Assembly (NCBI GenBank): GCA_000717735.1
Contig: JOBE01000016.1
Location: 59,725-123,724 of the forward strand
DNA from: Streptomyces griseoluteus
Lineage (GTDB): Bacteria > Actinomycetota > Actinomycetes > Streptomycetales > Streptomycetaceae
DNA length: 64,000 bases
Reading direction: 5' to 3'
Part shown: positions 36,783 through 43,503 of the stretch, one piece after another
Position numbering within the stretch: the first letter of the stretch is position 1
Layout of the letters: the number at the start of each line of letters is the position of its first letter
The notes under the pieces: model-generated
What the model was told of the DNA's origin: nothing
Database searches by the model: none
What the model saw: only the letters and a program-made list of their open reading frames with translations
Program-made: the position numbers and the translations under genes

Positions 36783-38186
36783 TCAGTCGAGGTACTGGCA
36801 GGTGGAGCGGGGTACGAAGGTGCCGTGGCCGGCGCGGCCGACGTACTCGTGTCGGTCGATGACCGTCTCGCCCCGGGAGAGCACCGTCTCGACCCGGCCG
36901 GTGACGGTCCTCCCCTCGTACGCCGAGTAGTCGACGTTCATGTGGTGCGTCGCGGCCGACAGGGTCTGGGTGGTGTGCGGGTCGTAGATGACGATGTCCG
37001 CGTCCGCGCCCGGCGCGATGGTCCCCTTCTGCGGATACATGCCGAACATGCGGGCCGGGGTCGCGCAGGCGATCTCGATCCACCGGCGCCGTGAGATGTG
37101 CCCGTCCACCACCGCCTGGTGGAGCAGGTCCATCCGGCTCTCGACGCCGGGGAGGCCGTTGGGGATCTTCGAGAAGTCGCCCCGGCCCAGTTCCTTCTGG
37201 CCCGTGAAGCAGAACGGGCAGTGGTCCGTGGAGACCACCTGGAGGTCGTTGGTCCGCAGTCCGCGCCACAGCGCGGCCTGGTGCTCCTTCGGCCGCAGCG
37301 GGGTCGAGCACACGTACTTGGCGCCCTCGAAGCCCGGCTCGGCGAGGTTGTCGGTGGAGAGGAAGAGGTACTGGGGGCAGGTCTCGCCGAAGACGGGGAG
37401 TCCCTTGTCGCGGGCGGTGGCGATCTCGGCGACGGCCTCCTCCGCCGAGACGTGGACGACGTACAGCGGCGCTCCGGCGACCCGGGCGAGCTGGATCGCC
37501 CGGTGGGTGGCCTCGGCCTCCAGGAGGGCCTTGCGGACCTCCCCGTGGTAGCGGGGGTCGGTCTCGCCGCGGGCCAGGGCCTGTTCGACGAGGACGTCGA
37601 TGGCGATGCCGTTCTCGGCGTGCATCATGATCAGTCCGCCGTTGTCGGCGGAGCGCTGCATGGCGCGCAGGATCCGGCCGTCGTCGCTGTAGAAGACGCC
37701 GGGGTAGGCCATGAAGAGCTTGAAGGAGGTGATGCCCTCCTGGACGAGCCGGTCCATCTCCTTGAGCGTGTGCTCGTTGACGTCGGAGAGGATCATGTGG
37801 AAGGCGTAGTCGATCGCGCAGTTGCCGTCGGCCTTGGCGTACCAGGTGTCGAGCCCTTCGCGCAGGGCCTGGCCGGCGGTCTGGACGGCGAAGTCGACGA
37901 TGGTGGTGGTGCCGCCCCAGGCGGCGGCGCGGGTGCCGGTCTCGAAGGTGTCCGAGGCGGAGGTGCCGCCGAAGGGCAGTTCCATGTGGGTGTGGGCGTC
38001 GACGCCTCCGGGCAGCACGTAGCGGTCGGTGGCGTCGAGCGTGCGGTCGGCGGTCCAGCCGGCCGCCACGTCCGAGCCGTGGGCCGCGAGGGCGACCACG
38101 CGGCCGTCCTCGATCAGCACGTCGGCGTGGAGTTCGTCGGCGGCGGTGACGACGAGGCCGCCCCGGATGACGGTACGGGTGCTCAC
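36783..38186 (-). CDS. hydA: Dihydropyrimidinase / D-hydantoinase
   Basis: 467-residue cyclic amidohydrolase with a binuclear metal centre. Ligand motifs are DAHTHMELPFGG (about 60), the carboxylated Lys in SFKLFMAYPG (about 148), MHAEN (about 180), HVSAEEAV and STDHCPF. It opens dihydrouracil, dihydrothymine or 5-substituted hydantoins to N-carbamoyl amino acids, the substrate of the nitrilase-type gene at the head of the operon. GTG start at 38186. The gap to the aminotransferase gene is 27 bp. Confidence 0.93.
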   Translation of the reverse strand: MSTRTVIRGGLVVTAADELHADVLIEDGRVVALAAHGSDVAAGWTADRTLDATDRYVLPGGVDAHTHMELPFGGTSASDTFETGTRAAAWGGTTTIVDFAVQTAGQALREGLDTWYAKADGNCAIDYAFHMILSDVNEHTLKEMDRLVQEGITSFKLFMAYPGVFYSDDGRILRAMQRSADNGGLIMMHAENGIAIDVLVEQALARGETDPRYHGEVRKALLEAEATHRAIQLARVAGAPLYVVHVSAEEAVAEIATARDKGLPVFGETCPQYLFLSTDNLAEPGFEGAKYVCSTPLRPKEHQAALWRGLRTNDLQVVSTDHCPFCFTGQKELGRGDFSKIPNGLPGVESRMDLLHQAVVDGHISRRRWIEIACATPARMFGMYPQKGTIAPGADADIVIYDPHTTQTLSAATHHMNVDYSAYEGRTVTGRVETVLSRGETVIDRHEYVGRAGHGTFVPRSTCQYLD

Positions 38187-38213
38187 GGGACTCTCCCTGC
38201 TTGAGGAGCGGAA

Positions 38214-39494
38214 CTACAAGGCGGCGAGGGCCTGTTCGAGGATCGCCGCGCCCTCTTCTGCCTCGGCGACGGTGAGCGAGAGCGGTGGGGCGATGCGCAG
38301 GGTGCTGGTGTTGTGGCCGCCGCCCTTGCCGATGAGGAGGCCGTTCTCCCTGGCGGCTTCCAGGACGGCGCCGGCCGCGTCCGGGTTCGCCCGTTCGGTG
38401 CCCGGTTCGGTCAGCTCGATGCCGATCATGAGACCGCGGCCGCGGACCTCGCGTACCGCCGCCACTCCGGCGCAGGCCGCCCGTACGCGCTCGATGAGGA
38501 GGCCGCCGACGCGGCGCGCGTTGCCCTGGAGGTCGTGGTCGAGGAGGTACGCGAGGTTGGCGAGGCCCGCCGCCATGGTGATGGGCGAACCGCCGAAGGT
38601 GGAGATGGAGTTGGCGTCGAGGCAGTTCATGACCTCTGCCCGGGCGACGACCCCGCCGACGGACATGCCGTTGCCGATGCCCTTGGCGAAGGTGAGGATG
38701 TCGGGCGGTCCGGCCTGGCCGTGGGCCTGCCAGCCCCAGAAGTTGTCGCCGGTGCGGCCCCAGCCGGTCTGCACCTCGTCGGAGATCCACAGGATGCCGT
38801 GCCGGTCGAGGACGCGGCGGAAGGCGGCGTACAGGCCGTCGGGCGGGGAGGTGAAGCCGCCGACGCCCTGGATCGGTTCGGCGACGAGGGCGGCGACGTC
38901 CCTGGTGTGGCCGAGGAGGTCTTCGAGGTCGGCGACGCAGGCCTCGGTGAACCGCTCGTCGGTGTACTGGGCGTACGGGCCGCGGGTGCGGACGCCGCCG
39001 TGCACGTACAGGGTCTGCAGCGGGGAGAGGCCGGTCGGCGACCATGCGCGGTTGCCGGTGATGCCGACGGTGGAGAAGGAACGGCCGTGGTAGCTGTTCC
39101 GCATGGCCAGGATCTGGTTCGAGCGGCGGTACGCGGTGGCGAGGAGGAGCGCCGTGTCGTTGGCCTCGGTGCCGGAGGTGGTGAAGAAGACGCGGGCGTC
39201 GGGGATGCCGGAGAGCGCGGCGATCCGCTCGGCGAGCTCCACCATCGGGCGGTTGAGGTAGAGCGTGGAGGAGTGGATGATCCGTCCGGCCTGCTCGGCG
39301 ACGGCCTTGGCGACCTCGGGCAAGGCGTGGGCGGTCATGGTGGTGAGGATGCCGCCGAAGAAGTCGAGGTACCTGCGCCCCTCGGCGTCCCAGACGTGAC
39401 GGCCCTCGCCGTGGGTGATCTCGATCGGGTCCCGGTAGTAGAGGGCGACCCAGTCGGGGATGACGGCCTTGTGCCGGTCGTGGAGGCTGCTCAC
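38214..39494 (-). CDS. Class-III PLP aminotransferase (beta-alanine/AGXT2-like)
   Basis: 426 residues. The PLP lysine is in DILTFAKGIGNGMSVGG near 268, preceded by ISDEVQTGWGRTG. The sequence resembles the AGXT2/beta-alanine:pyruvate group. After the hydantoinase and ureidopropionase steps, beta-alanine or 3-aminoisobutyrate would be produced; this enzyme would deaminate it to malonate semialdehyde or its methyl form. The GTG start overlaps the stop of the upstream nitrilase gene (GTGA). Confidence 0.9.
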   Translation of the reverse strand: MSSLHDRHKAVIPDWVALYYRDPIEITHGEGRHVWDAEGRRYLDFFGGILTTMTAHALPEVAKAVAEQAGRIIHSSTLYLNRPMVELAERIAALSGIPDARVFFTTSGTEANDTALLLATAYRRSNQILAMRNSYHGRSFSTVGITGNRAWSPTGLSPLQTLYVHGGVRTRGPYAQYTDERFTEACVADLEDLLGHTRDVAALVAEPIQGVGGFTSPPDGLYAAFRRVLDRHGILWISDEVQTGWGRTGDNFWGWQAHGQAGPPDILTFAKGIGNGMSVGGVVARAEVMNCLDANSISTFGGSPITMAAGLANLAYLLDHDLQGNARRVGGLLIERVRAACAGVAAVREVRGRGLMIGIELTEPGTERANPDAAGAVLEAARENGLLIGKGGGHNTSTLRIAPPLSLTVAEAEEGAAILEQALAAL

Positions 39495-40333
39495 GGGCTC
39501 ACCAGCCCGTCGTACGCGTCGGGGCGGCGGTCCCGGTAGAAGGCCCACTGCTGGCGCACCTGCTCGATGAGGCCGAAGTCGAGGTCGCGGACGACGAGTT
39601 CCTCGGTCTTGTCGGAGGCGACGTCGCCGACGAACTTGCCGCGCGGGTCGACGAAGTAGCTGGTGCCGTAGAAGTCGTTGTCGCCGTACTCCTCGACGCC
39701 GACGCGGTTGATGGCGGCGACGAAGTACTCGTTGGCGACGGCCGCGGCCGGCTGTTCCAGCTGCCAGAGGTGGGAGGAGAGTCCGCGGTGGGTGGCGGAC
39801 GGGTTGTAGACCAACTGTGCGCCGTTGAGGCCGAGTTGGCGCCAGCCTTCCGGGAAGTGCCGGTCGTAGCAGATGTAGACGCCGACCTTGCCGACGGCGG
39901 TGTCGAAGACCGGCCAGCCGGCGTTGCCCGGGCGGAAGTAGTACTTCTCCCAGAAGCCCTTGACCTGGGGGATGTGGTGCTTGCGGTACTTGCCGAGGTA
40001 CGTGCCGTCGGCGTCGATCACGGCGGCGGTGTTGTAGTAGAAGCCCTCGCTCTCGATCTCGAAGACGGGCACCACGATCACCATGCCGGTCTCCCGGGCG
40101 AGGTCCCGCATCCGGGAGACGGTCGGGCCGTCGGGGACGGGCTCGGCCCAGCGGTAGTGCTCGGGCTCCTGGACCTGGCAGAAGTAGGGGGCGTTGAACA
40201 CCTCCTGGAAGCCGATCACCTTCGCTCCCTGGCGGGCGGCCTCCCGGGCGTGCTCCTCGTGTTTGGCGATCATGGATTCGGTGTCGCCCGTCCAGGTCGC
40301 CTGGACGAGCGCGGCGCGTACGACGTCGGTCAT
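39491..40333 (-). CDS. Nitrilase-superfamily beta-ureidopropionase / N-carbamoyl amino-acid hydrolase
   Basis: 280 residues with the Glu-Lys-Cys triad: IGFQEVF (about 42), GKYRKHHIP (about 113) and VYICYDRHFPEGW (about 148). It hydrolyses N-carbamoyl-beta-alanine or other carbamoyl amino acids to the amino acid, CO2 and ammonia. It is the first gene of the operon nitrilase-aminotransferase-hydantoinase-LLM. The ATG at 40333 has a GGAG site seven bases upstream and is preferred over an in-frame ATG at 40351. Confidence 0.9.
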   Translation of the reverse strand: MTDVVRAALVQATWTGDTESMIAKHEEHAREAARQGAKVIGFQEVFNAPYFCQVQEPEHYRWAEPVPDGPTVSRMRDLARETGMVIVVPVFEIESEGFYYNTAAVIDADGTYLGKYRKHHIPQVKGFWEKYYFRPGNAGWPVFDTAVGKVGVYICYDRHFPEGWRQLGLNGAQLVYNPSATHRGLSSHLWQLEQPAAAVANEYFVAAINRVGVEEYGDNDFYGTSYFVDPRGKFVGDVASDKTEELVVRDLDFGLIEQVRQQWAFYRDRRPDAYDGLVSP

Positions 40334-40365
40334 GAGCTGCTCCTTCGGCACGGCGTCAGAGAGCC

Positions 40366-40391
40366 TCTACGCACGTAGACGCGATGCGTAG
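40366..40391. promoter_or_regulatory. Clustered inverted repeats upstream of the pyrimidine-catabolic operon
   Basis: TCTACG-CA-CGTAGA (40366-40379) overlaps a second inverted pair, CTACGCA (40367-40373) with TGCGTAG (40385-40391). The cluster lies 33-58 bp before the nitrilase start, the right place for an operator. The cognate regulator is unknown; the XRE-cupin relic is one possible former partner. Confidence 0.5.
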
Positions 40392-40530
40392 GAGGAGAAC
40401 GTAAGCCCCGTCACACCGCGGAGCAAGACCGCCGCCGTGAAGCGGCCGGGTCGATCATGTTTCATACCCGAGTGGTCCACGTCGGACACGTACCGACACG
40501 TACCGGCAAGGGCGGACACGTGGGGGCGGA

Positions 40531-40585
40531 CGGCCTCAGACGCCGGCGAGGGCGTGGGGCGGCACGGCCTCAGACGCCGGCGAGG
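40531..40585. repeat. Direct repeat at the end of the 436-residue gene
   Basis: The 21-base unit CGGCCTCAGACGCCGGCGAGG occurs at 40531-40551 and again at 40565-40585 (period 34). The second copy contains the stop codon of the minus-strand gene, so the duplication has copied its coding end downstream. Confidence 0.8.
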
Positions 40586-41880
40586 CCCGCCACGCGCAGG
40601 GCGTGGACGAGGTCGCGCTCGCGGGCCGCGGACACGGCGCGGGCGGCGTCGAGGAGCCGGGGGACGAGCCCGCGCGGATCCTCGCCCGCGAGGCGGGCCG
40701 CGTCCTCGGGGGTCCTGACCCGCACGAAGGCGGTGAGCAGCGCGTGCGCCTCGCCGTGGTGGCCCTCGGCGCGCAGGGCGGCGCACGCTCCGGCGAGTTC
40801 CTCCACCGGTCGCGCCACGCCCTGCCGGAGGAGCTGCTCGCAGTCGGACGTCCGGCCCGCGTCGGCGAGTACTCCGGCGACGGCGGCGAGACGGCCGGGC
40901 GGCAGTGAGGCCGCCTCCCAGAGGAGGACCGTCCAGTCGGCGCCGAGCCCGGCCCTGTGCAGCTCCCCCGCGAGGGCCGGCAGCCTGGCGGGCGGCCCGT
41001 TGAGTGCCTCGCAGAGCAGGGCGTGGGCCTCGCCGCTACGGCCCTGGGCGCGGAGCCGCTGCAGGGCGTAGACCGCGTTGGCCGCGGCGCGGGCGACTTC
41101 GGCGGGGTCGGCCTCCGGGGTCCGGACCGCGCCGGGCAGCCGCTCGGGCGCGGCGGCACCGCCGAACCGGGCCCCCCGGGGCGCGGCACCCCCGGCCGGG
41201 AGTACCGCCTCGGGTACGGGCGTGGCCACCGGCCCCTGATCCTCGGCCCCGCCCTCCAGCCAGGCGTACCGCGCGCCGCGGGGGCGTCGTTTGGCTTTCG
41301 CGGGGAGGCTCTCCCGGTGCGTGGCGTCCGCGCCCGGGGCGTCACGCCCCGGTGCGGGAGCACCCGGTGCCGGAGCACCCGGCTTCCCCAGGCGCCCCAG
41401 GCGGGCCGTCAGATCCGCGACGCGGGCCGCCGCTCGCGCGTGGTCGTCCCGCGTCCAGGCGAGGTCGTGTTCGAGCCGGGCGGTCTCCTCGGGGCCCGGC
41501 GCCGGGTTCGCGCGGAACCGGTCGCCCAGCTCGCGCGCCCGGGACTCGGCGTACCGGCGTTCGCGTTCCATGAGTTCCCGGCGTTCGGTGAGCGCCGCCG
41601 CTCCGCCGGGGCGGCGGTCGTGGGCGCCGGTGGCCGCCGCGTACAGCGCCCGGCCCCGGAGGGCGAACGGCCCGTCAGCCGGCTCCCCGGCGTCCTGCAG
41701 CAGGGACTCGACGACGTCCCAGGGGAGGATCTCCGCCCCGGAGAAGCAGGCCCGGAGCCCCTCGGGGTCGCGCTCGGCGAAGACTCCGTGCCAGCCGGCT
41801 CCCGACGGGACGCGGCCCATGAGCTCCGCCAGCCAGCGCGTGAAGGAGGCCACCTCCACCTGGAGTTGATAGACCGTCAT
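40570..41880 (-). CDS. Uncharacterised helical-repeat protein
   Basis: 436 residues, family not recognised. The N-terminal ~70 residues form a small domain (MTVYQLQVEVASFTRWLAEL). A charged coiled-coil-like stretch follows (about 95-165, many Arg/Glu/Ala), then a Pro/Gly-rich linker (about 170-255). From about 265 to the end there are roughly 36-residue helical repeats of the form ALxxLRAQGRSGEAHALL, similar in spacing to TPR or PPR repeats. No signal peptide or membrane span is seen. A scaffold or protein-interaction role is plausible but unproved. It stands between the pyrimidine operon and the PPOX gene. Confidence 0.75.
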   Translation of the reverse strand: MTVYQLQVEVASFTRWLAELMGRVPSGAGWHGVFAERDPEGLRACFSGAEILPWDVVESLLQDAGEPADGPFALRGRALYAAATGAHDRRPGGAAALTERRELMERERRYAESRARELGDRFRANPAPGPEETARLEHDLAWTRDDHARAAARVADLTARLGRLGKPGAPAPGAPAPGRDAPGADATHRESLPAKAKRRPRGARYAWLEGGAEDQGPVATPVPEAVLPAGGAAPRGARFGGAAAPERLPGAVRTPEADPAEVARAAANAVYALQRLRAQGRSGEAHALLCEALNGPPARLPALAGELHRAGLGADWTVLLWEAASLPPGRLAAVAGVLADAGRTSDCEQLLRQGVARPVEELAGACAALRAEGHHGEAHALLTAFVRVRTPEDAARLAGEDPRGLVPRLLDAARAVSAARERDLVHALRVAGLAGV

Positions 41881-41995
41881 GCGATACGCACCTGCCCCGC
41901 CGTCGACTGGAACCTTCCGGTCCGCGGGTATTGGACCGCAGTCGTGTTACGGAACGACTACGGACCGTTTTCCTCTAGGAGCCTGTCCGCGCGAT

Positions 41996-42379
41996 TCACC
42001 CGAAGGTCACGACGATCCCGGTGTGCGGGCGCTTCCCGAACCGGACGAGCATGGCCGGCACGTCGGTCAGCCAGAACTGCCACGTGTACTTGCGCGAGAG
42101 CAGCCGCCGGATCCGGCGCAGCTCCTCCCCCTCCACGAGCCGCCCCTCGCCGGTGACCTGTTCGGCGCCGTCGGCGACGTTCCCCCGCAGGTCGCAGAGG
42201 GCGACCGACACGCGCGGGTCGTTTCGCAGGCGCTTGACCTTCCAGGAGTCGGTGCGGGTCCATGCGTACAGTTCGGCGCCGTCCACCGCGTACCAGACGG
42301 GCGTCGCGACCCCCGTGCCGTTCTTGCGGTAGGTGGTCAGGCTGACGTATCGGCCGCGTCGCAGCTCTTCGGGCATCAT
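41996..42379 (-). CDS. PPOX-class F420-dependent oxidoreductase
   Basis: 127 residues with the split-barrel flavin/F420-binding fold. RRGRYVSLTTYRKNGTGVAT at the N-terminus and WKVKRLRNDPRVSVALCDLRG near 46 match small actinobacterial enzymes (TIGR03666-like) that bind F420 or FMN. The substrate is unknown. It begins at one of two adjacent ATGs (42379 or 42376) and shares direction with, and lies 46 bp downstream of, the small XRE regulator. Confidence 0.8.
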   Translation of the reverse strand: MMPEELRRGRYVSLTTYRKNGTGVATPVWYAVDGAELYAWTRTDSWKVKRLRNDPRVSVALCDLRGNVADGAEQVTGEGRLVEGEELRRIRRLLSRKYTWQFWLTDVPAMLVRFGKRPHTGIVVTFG

Positions 42380-42425
42380 GCCCGGGAGCCTATGCGGGGG
42401 CCGGTCAGCGGGTGAGTCCCGGGCC

Positions 42426-42677
42426 TCAGACGGGCACGAGCGCGCACCGGACGACCAGCTCGTCCATGGACAGGCCGAGGACCCCGGCGAGGGCCGCGAC
42501 GGTGAAGAACGCCGGGGTCGGGGCCCGGCCGGTCTCGATCTTGCGGAGGGTCTCGGCGGACAGACCGGCCGCGGCGGCGATCTCGACCATGGACCGCTCG
42601 CCGCGCGCCTCGCGCAGGAACAGGCCCAGGCGCTCGCCGCGCTCGCGCTCTTCGGGGGTCAGGGGTGTACGCACCAT
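42426..42677 (-). CDS. Small XRE-family regulator
   Basis: 83 residues, essentially one helix-turn-helix (MVEIAAAAGLSAETLRKIET near 30-49) with short flanks. It is divergent from methionine aminopeptidase with only 32 bp between the start codons, so it almost certainly binds there and controls both genes. Its -10 box TAGAAT (42690-42685, minus strand) lies six bases before the ATG, suggesting a leaderless mRNA. Confidence 0.85.
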   Translation of the reverse strand: MVRTPLTPEERERGERLGLFLREARGERSMVEIAAAAGLSAETLRKIETGRAPTPAFFTVAALAGVLGLSMDELVVRCALVPV

Positions 42678-42678
42678 G

Positions 42679-42716
42679 CCACCATTCTAATACCGGTATA
42701 GTAATTGGAATGGTGG
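42679..42716. promoter_or_regulatory. Overlapping divergent leaderless promoters with palindromic operator
   Basis: A 10-bp palindrome ATACCGGTAT (42690-42699) sits between nine-base inverted arms CCACCATTC (42679-42687) and GAATGGTGG (42708-42716). TATAGT (42697-42702) precedes the map ATG by seven bases, and TAGAAT on the minus strand precedes the XRE ATG by six. Neither gene has a ribosome site, so both transcripts probably start at or next to the start codon. Confidence 0.65.
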
Positions 42717-43477
42717 AGATCAAGACGAACGAGAACCTGACGGCCATGCGTGAAGCGGGACGGGTGGTGGCGCGTGCCCTCGCGGCCGTACGGGAGAAGG
42801 CGGCGCCCGGCGTGCCGCTGACGGAGCTGGACCGGGCCGCGCGGGAGGTGCTGGCCGCCGCGGGCGCCGGCTCCCCCTTCCTGGACTACCACCCGGAGTG
42901 GGCGCCGGTCCCGTTCCCGGCGGTCGTGTGCGTCTCGGTCAACGACGCGATCGTGCACGGCATCCCGGACGACACCGTGCTCGCCCCGGGAGACCTGGTC
43001 TCGGCGGACTGCGGGGCCCTGCTCGGCGGCTGGGCGGGCGACGCGGCCGTCAGCTTCACGGTCGGCCCGGCCCGGCCGGAGGACACCCGGCTGATCGCCG
43101 CCGCGGAGGAGGCCCTGGAGGCGGGCATCGCGGCGGCCGTCGTCGGCAACCGCATCGGGGACATCGCGCACGCGATCGGCCGGGTCTGCCGTGCCGCCGG
43201 ATACGGCGTCCCGGACGGCTTCGGCGGTCACGGCATCGGCCGCACGATGCACGAGGACCCGGGCGTCCCGAACGAGGGACGGCCGGGCCGGGGCATGAAG
43301 CTGCGCCACGGGATGGTGCTCGCGATCGAGCCGATGCTCATCGGCGGCGGGACGGACGACCACTACACGGCACGCGACGGCTGGACGATCCGCACGCTCG
43401 ACGGCTCGCGCGCCGCGCACGCGGAGCACACGGTGGCGATCACCGACCAGGGCCCGCGCGTGCTGACGGCGCTGTAG
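42710..43477 (+). CDS. map: Type I methionine aminopeptidase
   Basis: 255 residues of the pita-bread fold. Metal ligands are in SADCGALLGGWAGDAAV (two Asp, about 98-110), GHGIGRTMHEDP (His, about 172) and LAIEPML (Glu), plus the terminal Glu in HAEHTVAIT. It removes the initiator Met from nascent proteins. Streptomyces carry several map copies; this one, paired with a small regulator and not with ribosomal genes, is probably an accessory copy. Start codon ATG at 42710, likely leaderless. Confidence 0.93.
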   Translation: MVEIKTNENLTAMREAGRVVARALAAVREKAAPGVPLTELDRAAREVLAAAGAGSPFLDYHPEWAPVPFPAVVCVSVNDAIVHGIPDDTVLAPGDLVSADCGALLGGWAGDAAVSFTVGPARPEDTRLIAAAEEALEAGIAAAVVGNRIGDIAHAIGRVCRAAGYGVPDGFGGHGIGRTMHEDPGVPNEGRPGRGMKLRHGMVLAIEPMLIGGGTDDHYTARDGWTIRTLDGSRAAHAEHTVAITDQGPRVLTAL

Positions 43478-43503
43478 GCAGCCCTCGGGGGCTCCGGGCC
43501 CGG

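Noticed and set aside
36783..38186. The hydantoinase as an allantoinase
   Set aside because: The neighbours (ureidopropionase and beta-amino-acid aminotransferase) and the GGTSASDTFETG segment fit dihydropyrimidinase/hydantoinase; no allantoin genes are near.
35494..39045. A minus-strand open frame of 1183 codons
   Set aside because: It is an Arg/Pro/Gly-rich shadow of the LLM, hydantoinase and aminotransferase genes in another frame; the real genes have clear motifs and the shadow has none.
40531..40585. A CRISPR-like array from the direct repeats
   Set aside because: Only two copies, short spacing, and the repeat contains a gene end; no cas genes.
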